Shown piece after piece: positions 26,125 through 35,295 of a stretch of DNA of 64,000 nt. The position numbers were made by a program, and so were the translations under genes. Every line of letters begins with the position of its first letter. Position 1 is the first letter of the stretch. Where the stretch lies: assembly GCF_019083965.1 (NCBI RefSeq), contig NZ_JAHRCY010000001.1, forward strand, positions 639,077 through 703,076, given 5' to 3'. The stretch is from Catellatospora tritici (GTDB lineage Bacteria > Actinomycetota > Actinomycetes > Mycobacteriales > Micromonosporaceae). Under the pieces are notes generated by a model. The model was given only the letters and a program-made list of their open reading frames with translations. It was not told where the DNA came from and searched no databases.

Positions 26125-27192
26125 TTCCACCACGTCGCCGTCGGCCATGACGTACTCCTTGCCTTCGATGCGCACCTTGCCCGCCGCCTTCGCGGCCGCC
26201 ATCGACCCGGCCGCCATCAGGTCGTCGAACGCGACGATCTCGGCCTTGATGAATCCGCGCTGGAAGTCGGTGTGGATGACCCCCGCCGCCTCCGGCGCCG
26301 TCGCCCCGACCGGGATGGTCCAGGCGCGCGTCTCCTTCGGCCCCGCGGTGAGGTACGTCTGCAGCCCCAGCGTCCCGAACCCGACCCGGATGAGCTGGTT
26401 GAGCCCCGGCTCGGACTGCCCGATCGACTCCAGCATCTCCGCCGCGTCCTCCGGCGACAGGTCGATCAGCTCGGACTCGATCTTCGCGTCCATGAAGACG
26501 GCCTCGGCCGGGGCAACCAGGGCGCGCAGCTCGTTGAGGAACGCCTCGTTGCCCAGCTCCGCCTCGTCGACGTTGAAGACGTACAGGAAGGGCTTGGCGG
26601 TCATCAGGTGCAGTTCGCGCAGCTCGGCCAGGTCGATGCCGTCCTTGGCGGCCCCGGCGAACAGGGTGGTGCCGGTATCGAGCAGGTCGCGGGCGGCCTT
26701 GGCGTTGGCGAAGATGGCCGCGCGCTCCTTGCGGACCTTGGCCTCCTTCTCCAGCCGAGGCAGCGCCTTCTCGATGGTCTGCAGGTCGGCGAGCATCAGC
26801 TCGGTGTTGATCGTGTCGATGTCGTCCTTCGGCGAGACCTTGCCGTCGACGTGTACGACGTTGGGGTCGCTGAAGGCCCGCACCACCTGGCAGATCGCGT
26901 CGCAGTCGCGGATGTTCGCGAGGAACGCGTTGCCCCGGCCCTGGCCCTTGGAGGCGCCCTTGACCAGGCCCGCGATGTCGGTGAAGCTCACCGGCGCGGG
27001 CAGGATCTTCTGCGAGCCGAACATCTCGGCCAGCTTGTCCAGGCGCGGGTCGGGCAGTCCGACAACGCCGACGTTGGGCTCGATGGTGGCGAACGGGTAG
27101 TTCGCCGCGAGCACGTCGTTGCGGGTCAGCGCGTTGAACAGGGTGCTCTTGCCGACGTTGGGCAGGCCGACGATGCCGATGGAGAGACTCAC
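26107..27192 (-). CDS. ychF: Redox-regulated ATPase/GTPase YchF
   Basis: 361 residues, GTG start. P-loop GLPNVGKST is at residues 9-17, with DIAGLVKGASKGQGRGNAFL next (switch region) and a C-terminal TGS domain (AWTIPVGATAPEAAGVIHTDFQRGF) ending EFRFNV. YchF is an Obg-family translation-associated nucleotide hydrolase, usually ATP-preferring. The last six residues and stop coincide with the att core of the integrative element. Insertion regenerated the gene end, so the protein is unaffected. Confidence 0.95.
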   Translation of the reverse strand: MSLSIGIVGLPNVGKSTLFNALTRNDVLAANYPFATIEPNVGVVGLPDPRLDKLAEMFGSQKILPAPVSFTDIAGLVKGASKGQGRGNAFLANIRDCDAICQVVRAFSDPNVVHVDGKVSPKDDIDTINTELMLADLQTIEKALPRLEKEAKVRKERAAIFANAKAARDLLDTGTTLFAGAAKDGIDLAELRELHLMTAKPFLYVFNVDEAELGNEAFLNELRALVAPAEAVFMDAKIESELIDLSPEDAAEMLESIGQSEPGLNQLIRVGFGTLGLQTYLTAGPKETRAWTIPVGATAPEAAGVIHTDFQRGFIKAEIVAFDDLMAAGSMAAAKAAGKVRIEGKEYVMADGDVVEFRFNV

Positions 27193-27275
27193 GAGCAGCG
27201 AGTCTATCGGGCCGCCCGCACCACCTTTCGATCTTGCCGATGAGAATTACCCTCGCCACCTTTCCGCCCGGAATC

Positions 27276-27333
27276 GATCAGGAACCTGTGCCGTCGACAC
27301 GCCGTCGACCCGTGCCACAAGTTCATGATCAAC
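27276..27333. repeat. Single arm of the TTGATCATGAACTTATGGCA family
   Basis: This 58-bp stretch matches one arm (63842-63899) of the long inverted repeat near the right edge. Shared parts include CCGTCGACCCGTGCCA and AAGTTCATGATCAAC. No second arm is seen nearby. It lies in the promoter space between ychF and the divergent adaA-alkA gene. Confidence 0.8.
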
Positions 27334-27395
27334 GTGGTGGAGGTCGGGTCCGATTTCCGCTAGCGGGCGGGTGGGGGCGGGCGGAGACTGGGGGC

Positions 27396-28778
27396 GTGGA
27401 CAGCAACGACGGGTGGTATCGGGCGGTCAGTAGTCGGGACGGGAGGTTCGACGGGAGGTTCTGGATCGGGGTCACCTCGACCGGGATCTACTGTCGGCCG
27501 TCATGCCCGGCGCGTACGCCGAAGCCGGAGAACGTGCGGTATTTCGTGAGCGCGGCGGCCGCCGCCCGCAGCGGGTTCCGGGCTTGTCGCAGGTGCGCGC
27601 CGGACGCGGTGCCGGGGTCGCCGCAGTGGGACAGCCGGGCCGACGTGACCGCGCGGGCGGTGCGGCTTATCGGCGACGGAGTGGTGGACCGGGGCGGGGT
27701 GCCCGCGCTGGCGCAGCGGCTCGGTTACACCGAGCGGCACCTGAACCGGCTGCTCACCGACGAGCTGGGCGCCGGGCCGCTGGCGCTGGCCCGCACGCAG
27801 CGGGCGCAGACGGCCAAGACACTGATCACGAACACGGCGCTGAGCCTGTCGGAGATCGCGTTCGCGGCCGGGTTCGGCAGCATCCGCCAGTTCAACGACA
27901 CCATCCGCGAGGTGTACGGCTGCGCGCCGTCCGAACTGCGCCGCGGCACGCCCCGCGCCGACGGCACCATGTCGCTGCGGTTGAGCTACCGGCCGCCCCT
28001 GCACGCCGACTCGCTGTTCGCGTATCTGGGGGCGCGGGCCGTCAGCGGCGTCGAGTCGTACGACGGCGGCGGCTACACCCGCACGCTCACGCTGCCGCAC
28101 GGCATCGCCACGGTGACGCTGCGGCCCGGTGACGGCTGTGTACACGCCGAGTTGAGCCTCGCCGACGTGCGCGACCTGACCCCGGCGGTGTCGCGCTGCC
28201 GTCGCCTGCTCGACCTGGACGCCGATCCGATCGCCGTCGACACCGTACTGTCCGCCGATCCCGCACTCGCGCCGCTGGTCACGGCTTTTCCGGGGGTACG
28301 GCTGCCGCGCAGCGTGGACGGGTTCGAGGTGGCGGTGCGGGCCGTGGTCGGCCAGCAGATCAGCGTCGCCGGTGCCCGTACCGTGCTGGGCAGGCTGTGC
28401 CGCGACGGTGTCTTCCCCGACCCGGACCGGCTGCTGGCGCTGCCGGACGAGGCGTTCGCGATGCCGGTGGCGCGGCGCGAGACCCTGCGGCGGCTAGCCG
28501 GGGCGGTCCGCGACGGGCTGCCGCTCGACGGCGGCAGCGACCGGGCCGCGACCCGCGCGGCGCTGCTGGCCCTGCCCGGCATCGGCGAGTGGACCGCCGA
28601 CTACATCGCGCTGCGCGCCCTGGGCGACCCGGACGTGCTGCTCCCCACCGACCTGGGCACGCGTCGGGGCGCCAAGGCGCTCGGGCTGCCCGACGATCCC
28701 GCCGCCCTGCTGCGGCACGCCGAGCGTTGGCGCCCCTGGCGCTCATACGCCCAACTGCGACTCTGGAGCCAAGCATGA
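27396..28778 (+). CDS. AdaA-AlkA fusion: methyl-phosphotriester sensor plus 3-methyladenine DNA glycosylase
   Basis: 460 residues, GTG start. Residues 5-70 are an Ada zinc domain with Cys33, Cys37, Cys64 and Cys67 (YCRPSC, CRRC); Cys33 matches the methyl-accepting cysteine. An AraC-type double HTH spans about 85-170 (GFGSIRQFNDTIREVYG). AlkA N domain and HhH-GPD glycosylase follow, with LPGIGEWTADYIALRAL and the catalytic Asp in LLPTDLGTRRG. One protein both senses alkylation and excises 3-methyladenine. It overlaps ogt by 4 bp, making a two-gene alkylation-repair operon likely self-regulated through its AraC domain. Confidence 0.9.
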   Translation: MDSNDGWYRAVSSRDGRFDGRFWIGVTSTGIYCRPSCPARTPKPENVRYFVSAAAAARSGFRACRRCAPDAVPGSPQWDSRADVTARAVRLIGDGVVDRGGVPALAQRLGYTERHLNRLLTDELGAGPLALARTQRAQTAKTLITNTALSLSEIAFAAGFGSIRQFNDTIREVYGCAPSELRRGTPRADGTMSLRLSYRPPLHADSLFAYLGARAVSGVESYDGGGYTRTLTLPHGIATVTLRPGDGCVHAELSLADVRDLTPAVSRCRRLLDLDADPIAVDTVLSADPALAPLVTAFPGVRLPRSVDGFEVAVRAVVGQQISVAGARTVLGRLCRDGVFPDPDRLLALPDEAFAMPVARRETLRRLAGAVRDGLPLDGGSDRAATRAALLALPGIGEWTADYIALRALGDPDVLLPTDLGTRRGAKALGLPDDPAALLRHAERWRPWRSYAQLRLWSQA

Positions 28779-29236
28779 TCACGATCAAGACACCCTTCGG
28801 TCCGTTCTCGATGTCCGGCGACGGCACCTCGGTCACCGCCGCCGCGTTCGCCGACACCCCTCAGCCCCTGCTCAAGGGCACCCCGGACGGTCCGGTGCCG
28901 CAGGCGGCCGTGGACGCGGCGCGCGCGTACTTCGACGGGGACCTGGACGCACTCGACTCCGTCCCGGTCGCCTGGTACGGCGGCACGGACTATCTGCAGC
29001 AGTGTTGGAAGGTGCTGCGGGAGGTGCGCGAGCCGGTGACGTACACGCGGCTGGCGGAGCTGACCGGGCGCCCGGCGGCGGTGCGCGCGGCGGCGCAGGG
29101 GTGTGCCCGCAACCAGATCGGGTTGTTCGTGCCGTGCCACCGGGTGCTGCGTACCGACGGCGCGCTGGGCGGCTTCCGCTGGGGCCTGGACGTCAAACGC
29201 GCCCTGCTCACCCACGAAGCCACCCACCGCCCCTGA
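28775..29236 (+). CDS. ogt: Methylated-DNA-protein cysteine methyltransferase
   Basis: 153 residues; ATG overlaps the upstream stop (ATGA). It removes O6-alkyl groups from guanine in a suicide transfer to Cys121 in VPCHRV. The N-terminal ribonuclease-like part (residues 1-70) and the C-terminal HTH (REPVTYTRLAELTGRPAAVRAAAQGCARN) follow the family. The usual NP before the active loop is ARNQIGLFVPCHRV. It is coupled to the AdaA-AlkA gene. Confidence 0.92.
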   Translation: MITIKTPFGPFSMSGDGTSVTAAAFADTPQPLLKGTPDGPVPQAAVDAARAYFDGDLDALDSVPVAWYGGTDYLQQCWKVLREVREPVTYTRLAELTGRPAAVRAAAQGCARNQIGLFVPCHRVLRTDGALGGFRWGLDVKRALLTHEATHRP

Positions 29237-29275
29237 CACCCCAGCCCTTCCGCCCCACCCGCCCATTTAGCATCG

Positions 29276-29332
29276 ACGCTGGCCTATCTAGTGGACGAAT
29301 CGGAAAAATTCGTCCACTAGATAGGCCAGCGT
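29276..29332. repeat. Perfect 25-bp inverted repeat (hairpin)
   Basis: Arms 29276-29300 and 29308-29332 are exact complements around a 7-base A-rich loop (CGGAAAA). The sequence is AT-richer than its surroundings (GGCCTATCTAGTGGACGAAT). It lies 40 bp after ogt and could end transcription, but 25 perfect base pairs exceed a usual terminator. It is followed by CAGCGTTTATGAAAA, related to the tandem repeat at 11459. Confidence 0.85.
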
Positions 29333-29371
29333 TTATGAAAAGACGAGACGGGTACCACTCCCGCCCGATTT

Positions 29372-29388
29372 CCTACTAGACCGATAGG
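29372..29388. promoter_or_regulatory. Short dyad upstream of the wHTH gene
   Basis: CCTACTAGACCGATAGG is an imperfect dyad (CCTA / TAGG) in an AT-richer patch about 130 bp before the start at 29519. It could be an operator or promoter element; no regulator is assigned. Confidence 0.3.
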
Positions 29389-29518
29389 AGTTGCGGAGAT
29401 ATCGTGTCCTGGTATTGCCGAGTCGCTCGTGGAGGGTTCCGTGCCGCGAACATTCCGATGTCACCGACCGTTCGCCCACAAACCCACCCGCGGACCAGCA
29501 ACGACCAGGAGATCTGAG

Positions 29519-30070
29519 ATGACGACGACCCTGCTGACCGAGCCCACCCCCGCCGCCTCGCCGGTGTCGACCACGATCACCCTGCCCGTCGCGGCCCTCG
29601 GCGACGACGCCACCCAGCCGCTCACGGTCACGCTCACCCTGCAGCTGACCGGCCCCGACGCCGCCCACGCCGCCACCCGGCTGGTGCACGCCCTCGCCGA
29701 CGTCGAACCACTGCGCGACCTGCCGGAACTGCCCGCCCTGGCGATCCACGACGGCGAGCTGGTCTCGCCGTCCGCGCCGGTCGTCATCGACCTGGTCAGC
29801 CGCAGCATCCTGGTGCGCGGACGCGCGATCCGGTTCACCCGGCGCGAGTTCGACCTGCTGCACTTCCTGGCCCGCCACCCGGGCGCCGCGTTCACCCGGC
29901 TGCAGCTGATGCGCGCCGTGTGGGGGCACGAGTTCAGCGGCGAGCGCACCGTCGACGTGCACGTGCGGCGGGTGCGGGCGAAGCTCGGCGAGCACGGCGG
30001 GGCGCTGACCACCGTGCACGGCTTCGGATATCGGCTGGAGACGCCGAACGGCATCGCCGTGCACCGCTGA
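29519..30070 (+). CDS. Winged-helix (OmpR-type) DNA-binding protein without receiver domain
   Basis: 183 residues; ATG with AGGAG 7 bp upstream. Residues 1-85 are an Ala/Thr/Leu-rich region without the Asp-containing receiver fold. Residues 90-175 form a complete Trans_reg_C winged helix (IRFTRREFDLLHFLARHPGAAFTR, ERTVDVHVRRVRAKLGE, TVHGFGYRLE). No histidine kinase lies nearby. It should bind DNA as an orphan regulator; its signal, if any, must act through the unusual N-terminal part. Confidence 0.8.
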   Translation: MTTTLLTEPTPAASPVSTTITLPVAALGDDATQPLTVTLTLQLTGPDAAHAATRLVHALADVEPLRDLPELPALAIHDGELVSPSAPVVIDLVSRSILVRGRAIRFTRREFDLLHFLARHPGAAFTRLQLMRAVWGHEFSGERTVDVHVRRVRAKLGEHGGALTTVHGFGYRLETPNGIAVHR

Positions 30071-30091
30071 CGCGAAGTAGGGTCTGTCGCC

Positions 30092-31534
30092 ATGGCAGAC
30101 GAGAAGAACAACGGCGGCAAACCCGCCGAAGCCGAGCCCGCCGACGATCTCAAGGTCACCCACCATGAGCGGGGCGGGCTGCGCTACACCGCGACCGCGG
30201 GCCGGGTCGTGCTGCGGAGCGAGTCGCACACCGACGACGCGTTCGACGGGCACAAGGCGAAGGCGGAGATGTTCGTCGTGGCGTACACGCTCGACGGCGC
30301 CGACCCGGCCACCCGGCCGGTGACCTTCGCCTTCAACGGCGGGCCGGGCTCGTCGAGCGTGTGGCTGCACGTCGGCCTGCTCGGTCCGCGCCGGGTGGTG
30401 ATGGGCGACGCGGGTGCGCTGACCCCGCCGCCGTACGGGCTGACCGACAACCACGAGACGCTGCTGCACCACTCCGACCTGGTCTTCATCGACCCGGTGT
30501 CGACTGGCTACTCGCGCGCGATCAAGGGCGGCAAGAGCAAGGAATACCACGGCTTCACCGGTGACGTGGAGAGCGTGGCGGAGCTGATCCGGCTGTGGAC
30601 CTCACGCAACGGCCGATGGTCGTCACCGAAGTACCTGTGCGGAGAGTCGTACGGCACGCTGCGTGCCGCCGCCCTGGCCGAGCACCTGCAGGACCGGTTC
30701 GGCATGTGGCTCAACGGCCTGATGCTCGTCTCCAGTGTCCTCAACATCGGCACGCTGGAGTTCCACCCGCACCTGGACGTGGCCTACCCGCTGTTCCTGC
30801 CCACCTACGCGGCCATCGCGCACTACCACGGCCTGCACGGCGACCGGCCGCTGCGCGAGGTGCTGGACGAGGCGGAGGCGTTCGCCGACCGGGCGTACCC
30901 GTGGGCGCTGGCGCGCGGCGCCCGGCTGTCCGACGCCGAGCGGACCGCCGCGATCGGGCAGCTGGCCCGGCTGACCGGTCTGAGCGAGGACTATGTCGAC
31001 CGCGTGGACCTGCGGCCGGAGCACGTCCGTTTCTTCACCGAGCTGCTGCGCTCGCGGCGGCGCACGGTCGGGCGGCTGGACGGGCGGTTCCTGGGCTGGG
31101 ACGCCGACTACGGGCGCGAACGCTGGTCGGCCGACCCGTCGATGGACGCGATCATGGGCCCGTACAGCGCAGCGATCAACCAGTACCTGCGCGGCGAGCT
31201 CGACTACGCCAACGACCTGCCGTACCGGGCGCTCTCCTCCGACGTGCACCCGTGGTCGTTCAAGGAGTTCGAGGGGCAGCACATCAACGTGGCGGACAAG
31301 CTGGCCGCGGCGATGCGCGCCAACCCGCACCTGCGGGTGCAGGTGGCCTGCGGCTACCACGACGGCGCCACGCCGTACTACGCCTCCGAGCACACCTTCG
31401 CCCACCTGGAGATCCCGGCCGAGCTGCGCGGCAACATCGAGTTCAAGTACTACGAGGCCGGCCACATGATGTACGTCCACGAGCCCAGCCGCCTGGCCCA
31501 GTCCCAGCACCTGGCGGACTTTGTAACGGGTTGA
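30092..31534 (+). CDS. S10 family serine carboxypeptidase-like protein
   Basis: 480 residues. The S10 motifs are all there: substrate-binding FNGGPGSSS near residue 79, nucleophile GESYG near 189, Asp in CGYHDGATPYYASE near 428 and His in EAGHMMYVHEPS near 457. No signal peptide is seen; the N-terminus is charged (MADEKNNGGKPAEAEPADD), so it is probably cytosolic. Bacterial members of this group are poorly studied. It follows the wHTH gene by 21 bp and may share its transcript. Confidence 0.85.
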   Translation: MADEKNNGGKPAEAEPADDLKVTHHERGGLRYTATAGRVVLRSESHTDDAFDGHKAKAEMFVVAYTLDGADPATRPVTFAFNGGPGSSSVWLHVGLLGPRRVVMGDAGALTPPPYGLTDNHETLLHHSDLVFIDPVSTGYSRAIKGGKSKEYHGFTGDVESVAELIRLWTSRNGRWSSPKYLCGESYGTLRAAALAEHLQDRFGMWLNGLMLVSSVLNIGTLEFHPHLDVAYPLFLPTYAAIAHYHGLHGDRPLREVLDEAEAFADRAYPWALARGARLSDAERTAAIGQLARLTGLSEDYVDRVDLRPEHVRFFTELLRSRRRTVGRLDGRFLGWDADYGRERWSADPSMDAIMGPYSAAINQYLRGELDYANDLPYRALSSDVHPWSFKEFEGQHINVADKLAAAMRANPHLRVQVACGYHDGATPYYASEHTFAHLEIPAELRGNIEFKYYEAGHMMYVHEPSRLAQSQHLADFVTG

Positions 31535-31538
31535 GCAC

Positions 31539-31646
31539 GCGGGATCGCGGCGGCGTCTGGACTGAGGAGCGTGACGGCCGAAGGCCGTAGCGACGAAGGA
31601 AGACGTCGCCTTGAGGGCGATCCCGCCGCAGCCGCCTCGCGGCTGC
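31539..31646. repeat. Nested-hairpin structured element
   Basis: Outer stem GCGGGATCGC (31539-31548) / GCGATCCCGC (31617-31626), second stem GGCGGCGTCT (31549-31558) / AGACGTCGCC (31601-31610), and apical hairpin ACGGCC-GAA-GGCCGT (31574-31588). A separate stem GCAGCCGC / GCGGCTGC (31628-31646) follows. The pairing is too ordered for chance. It sits between the S10 stop and the rmuC start and may be a terminator, a dispersed repeat or a structured RNA. Confidence 0.7.
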
Positions 31647-31658
31647 CATATTAGACGC

Positions 31659-32798
31659 GTGGACACGTTCCTGATCGTTGTCGTCTGTCTCGGGGCGGGC
31701 GGTGGGCTCGGTTGGCTCGCCGCCCGCTCGCGCTCCGCCGCCGACGTGGCACGGCTGCAGGCCACCCTGGACGCCGCGCAGGCGGGTGAGGCGCGGCTGG
31801 AGCAGGCGATGCGCGCGCTGTCGTTCGAGGCGACCGCCCAGTCGCAGGAGGCGGTCTCCCGAGCGGTGGCGCCGCTGCACGACACGCTGCGGCGTTACGA
31901 GCAGCGGGTCAACGAGATGGAACACGACCGGGTCGACGCGTACGCCCAGCTGCGCGAGCAGGTCCGGGCCTCGGCCGAGATCTCGGCCGCGCTACGCAGC
32001 GAGACCGGGCAGCTGGTCGCGGCGCTGCGCACCTCGCATGTACGCGGGCGCTGGGGCGAGCACCAGCTGCGCCGCATCGTCGAGGCCGCGGGCATGCTGC
32101 GCCACTGCGACTTCGACGAGCAGGTCACGGCGGTGCGCGACGTCAGCGCCGACCTTTCGGTGGTCCGGCCCGACCTGGTGGTACGGCTGCACGGCGGCCG
32201 CAGCGTCGTGGTCGACGCGAAGGTGCCGCTCGACTCGTACCTGACCGCGTTCGAGGCCCGCGACGAGCGGCTGCGCGACACCCACCTCGACGCGCACGCC
32301 CGCGCCCTGCGCTCGCACGTCGACATCCTCAGCGGCCGCGCGTACTGGCAGGCGTTCGAGGCGACGCCGGAGTTCGTGGTGCTGTTCGTGCCCGCCGACC
32401 CGTTCCTGGACGCGGCGCTGCAGCGGGACCCGTCCCTGCTGGAGCACGCGTTCACTCGCAACGTCGTCCTGGCGACCCCGTCGACCCTGGTCGCGCTGCT
32501 GCGTACGGTCGCCTACACCTGGCGCCAGGAGGCCCTGTCCCGCAACGCCCTCCAGGTCCACGAGCTGGCCAAACAGCTGTACGCCCGCCTCGGCACGGTC
32601 AGCGGTCACCTGACCAAGCTCGGGACTTCCCTGTCCGGCTCGGTGACCGCCTACAACGCCGCCATCGGCTCCCTCGAACAGCGCGTCCTGGTCACCGCCC
32701 GCCGCCTCAACGAACTCGGCGTCGGCGGCGACGAACTGCCCGAGCAGCGCCCCGTCGAGCTCACCCCCCGCCAACCCCAAGCCCCCGAACTCCTCTGA
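31659..32798 (+). CDS. rmuC: DNA recombination protein RmuC
   Basis: 379 residues, GTG start. An N-terminal membrane helix (VDTFLIVVVCLGAGGGLGWLAA), a coiled-coil region (about 25-120) and a C-terminal nuclease-like domain are typical. Family segments are RGRWGEHQLRRIVEAAGM, VVVDAKVPLDSYLTAF, YWQAFEATPEFVVLFVP and VVLATPSTLVALLRTVAYTWRQE. RmuC limits inversions at short repeats in E. coli. ispH is convergent, 12 bp away. Confidence 0.9.
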   Translation: MDTFLIVVVCLGAGGGLGWLAARSRSAADVARLQATLDAAQAGEARLEQAMRALSFEATAQSQEAVSRAVAPLHDTLRRYEQRVNEMEHDRVDAYAQLREQVRASAEISAALRSETGQLVAALRTSHVRGRWGEHQLRRIVEAAGMLRHCDFDEQVTAVRDVSADLSVVRPDLVVRLHGGRSVVVDAKVPLDSYLTAFEARDERLRDTHLDAHARALRSHVDILSGRAYWQAFEATPEFVVLFVPADPFLDAALQRDPSLLEHAFTRNVVLATPSTLVALLRTVAYTWRQEALSRNALQVHELAKQLYARLGTVSGHLTKLGTSLSGSVTAYNAAIGSLEQRVLVTARRLNELGVGGDELPEQRPVELTPRQPQAPELL

Positions 32799-32810
32799 TC
32801 AGAGGTCAAG

Positions 32811-33776
32811 TCAGGCGGTGGCGGCTTTCATGTCGCGCTTGAGTTCCTGGGGCAGAGAGAAGGTGAGGCGCTCCTGCACCGTGAGGACCTCCTCGACGTC
32901 GGCGAAGCCGAGCTCGGCCAGCCGCGCCAGCACCTCGATGACCAGTTCCTCGGGCACGCTCGCGCCGGAGGAGAGGCCGACCGTGGTCGCGCCCTCCAGC
33001 CAGGCCGGGTCGATCTCGTGCGCGAAGTCGATCAGGTGGCCCTGGCGGGCGCCCGCCTGCACCGCGACCTCGACCATGCGGACCGAGTTCGACGAGTTGC
33101 GCGAGCCGACGACCAGGACGACGTCACAGTCGGGAGCGATCTGCTTCATCACCTGCTGGCGGTTCTGGGTGGCGTAGCAAATGTCGTCGCTGGGCGGCGA
33201 CTGCAGCAGCGGCAGCTTCTCCTTGAGCCGGGCGACCGTCTCCATGGTCTCGTCCACGCTGAGCGTGGTCTGCGAGAGCCAGACCACCTTCTCCGGGTCG
33301 CGCACGGTGACCTTGTCGACGCCGTCGGGGCCGTCGACCAGCTGGATGTGCCGCGGGGCCTCGCCAGAGGTGCCGATGACCTCCTCGTGCCCCTCGTGCC
33401 CGATCAGCAGGATGTCGTAGTCCTCGGCCGCGAAGCGGCGGGCCTCGTGGTGCACCTTGGTGACCAGCGGGCAGGTCGCGTCGATCGCCTTGAGGTTGCG
33501 CTCGCGGGCCTGGTCGTGCACCTCGGGCGCCACGCCGTGCGCCGAGAAGATCACGGTCGCGCCCTCGGGGACCTCGAAGTTCTCCTCGACGAAGATCGCA
33601 CCCTTGGCCTGGAGCGTGGAGACGACATGCTTGTTGTGCACGATCTCCTTGCGGACATAGATCGGGGCGCCGTACAGCTTCAGCGCCTCCTCGACGGTCT
33701 GCACCGCCCGGTCGACGCCCGCGCAGTAACCACGGGGCTTGGCCAGCAGGACACGCTTGCGAGGAGTCTCGAACAC
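32811..33776 (-). CDS. ispH: 4-hydroxy-3-methylbut-2-enyl diphosphate reductase
   Basis: 321 residues, GTG at 33776. It makes IPP and DMAPP in the last step of the MEP pathway using a [4Fe-4S] cluster. Cluster cysteines appear in [23 protein letters not shown] and [30 protein letters not shown] and [11 protein letters not shown] complete the family pattern. It is divergent from xseA with 33 bp between starts, so the two promoters overlap. M. tuberculosis has the same ispH/xseA-xseB neighbourhood. Confidence 0.95.
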   Translation of the reverse strand: MFETPRKRVLLAKPRGYCAGVDRAVQTVEEALKLYGAPIYVRKEIVHNKHVVSTLQAKGAIFVEENFEVPEGATVIFSAHGVAPEVHDQARERNLKAIDATCPLVTKVHHEARRFAAEDYDILLIGHEGHEEVIGTSGEAPRHIQLVDGPDGVDKVTVRDPEKVVWLSQTTLSVDETMETVARLKEKLPLLQSPPSDDICYATQNRQQVMKQIAPDCDVVLVVGSRNSSNSVRMVEVAVQAGARQGHLIDFAHEIDPAWLEGATTVGLSSGASVPEELVIEVLARLAELGFADVEEVLTVQERLTFSLPQELKRDMKAATA

Positions 33777-33809
33777 CCGACCATCGTACCGTCGGCCTAT
33801 GGTGAGCCG

Positions 33810-35036
33810 GTGACTGAGCAGAGCACCCCCGAGCAGCCTTGGCCCGTTCGGGTGATCAGCCAGAAGATCAACGCGTGGATCGGCCGCCTCGGCTGGGTAT
33901 GGGTCGACGGCCAGGTGGCCCAGCTCTCCCGCCGTCCGGGGTCGAGCACGGTGTTCCTCACCCTGCGCGACCCGTCGGCCGACCTGAGCCTGACCGTCAC
34001 CGCCAGCCGCGACGTACTGGACGCCGGGGCGCCTCAGCTCACCGAGGGCGCCCGGATCGTGGTGCACGCCAAGCCGGAGTGGTTCGCCCAGCGCGGCACC
34101 CTGAGCCTGCGCGCCGACGAGATCCGCCAGGTCGGCCTGGGCGAGCTGCTGGCCCGCCTCGAACAGCTGAAGAAGCTGCTCCAGGCCGAGGGCCTGTTCG
34201 ACCCGCGCCGCAAGCGCAAACTGCCGTTCCTGCCGAACCGGATCGGGCTGATCACGGCGCGGGCCAGCGCGGCCGAGCGCGACGTGCTGACCAACACACG
34301 TCGCCGCTGGCCGTCGGTGGACTTCAAAGTGGTGCCCGTCACGGTGCAGGGGCCGACCGCGGTGCCGTCGATCATCGGGGCGTTGCAGCTGCTGGACGCC
34401 GACGAGTCCGTCGACGTGATCATCATGGCCCGGGGCGGCGGTTCGGTGGAGGACCTGCTGCCGTTCAGCGACGAGGCGCTGTGTCGTGCGGTGTTCGCGT
34501 GCCGTACGCCGGTGATCTCCGCGATCGGGCATGAACCGGACACTCCACTGGTCGACTGGGTCGCCGACGTACGCGCGTCGACACCGACAGACGCGGCCAA
34601 GCGGGTGGTGCCCGACCTCGCTGACGAGATCCGGCTGATCGGGCAGGCGCGGGGGCGGCTGGAGCGGGCGGTGCGCAACCGCGTCGAGCGCGAACAGCAG
34701 CGGCTCGACAGCATCCGCAGCAGGCCGTCGCTGGCCAAGCCGTACCAGATGGTCGAGCAGCGGCTGACCGAGGTCACCGCGCTGCGCGACCGGGCGGGGC
34801 GGTCGCTGGGCAACCGGCTGCACCGCGCCGAGAACGACCTGCATCACACGCTGGCCCGGCTGCGGGCGCTGTCGCCCGCCGCGACACTGGCGCGCGGGTA
34901 CGCCATCGTGCAGCGTGCCGACGGGCATGTGGTGCGCGCGGCGGCCGAGGTGGGCGCGGGTGACGCGCTGAGAGTGCGGCTGGCCGAGGGTGAGCTCGCC
35001 GCTACCGTGAACGGACCGAAGAAGGGGAAGGCATGA
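33810..35036 (+). CDS. xseA: Exodeoxyribonuclease VII large subunit
   Basis: 408 residues, GTG start. An N-terminal OB fold ([32 protein letters not shown]) precedes the catalytic domain ([65 protein letters not shown]), a long coiled coil and a C-terminal segment LARGYAIVQ. With XseB it degrades single-stranded DNA from both ends. It overlaps xseB by 4 bp. Confidence 0.95.
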   Translation: MTEQSTPEQPWPVRVISQKINAWIGRLGWVWVDGQVAQLSRRPGSSTVFLTLRDPSADLSLTVTASRDVLDAGAPQLTEGARIVVHAKPEWFAQRGTLSLRADEIRQVGLGELLARLEQLKKLLQAEGLFDPRRKRKLPFLPNRIGLITARASAAERDVLTNTRRRWPSVDFKVVPVTVQGPTAVPSIIGALQLLDADESVDVIIMARGGGSVEDLLPFSDEALCRAVFACRTPVISAIGHEPDTPLVDWVADVRASTPTDAAKRVVPDLADEIRLIGQARGRLERAVRNRVEREQQRLDSIRSRPSLAKPYQMVEQRLTEVTALRDRAGRSLGNRLHRAENDLHHTLARLRALSPAATLARGYAIVQRADGHVVRAAAEVGAGDALRVRLAEGELAATVNGPKKGKA

Positions 35037-35224
35037 CCGAGCAGCTGTCGTACGAGCAGGCGCGGGCCGAGCTGGCCGAGGTGGTGCAGAAGCTGGAGTC
35101 CGGCGGCGGCACGCTGGAGGAGTCGCTGGCCCTGTGGGAGCGCGGCGAACAACTCGCCAAGATCTGCCAGACCTGGCTCGACACCGCCAAGGCGAAACTC
35201 GACGCCGCCACCTCCAACTCCTGA
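35033..35224 (+). CDS. xseB: Exodeoxyribonuclease VII small subunit
   Basis: 63 residues, ATG overlapping the xseA stop. The sequence [39 protein letters not shown] is diagnostic for the helical small subunit. Several copies bind the XseA coiled coil. Confidence 0.95.
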   Translation: MTEQLSYEQARAELAEVVQKLESGGGTLEESLALWERGEQLAKICQTWLDTAKAKLDAATSNS

Positions 35225-35295
35225 CCCGGCCCGCACCACTCCCCGCCCGCGCCACCCCCGCCCCGCGCGCCGCCCCCGCCCGTCCCACCCCGCGC

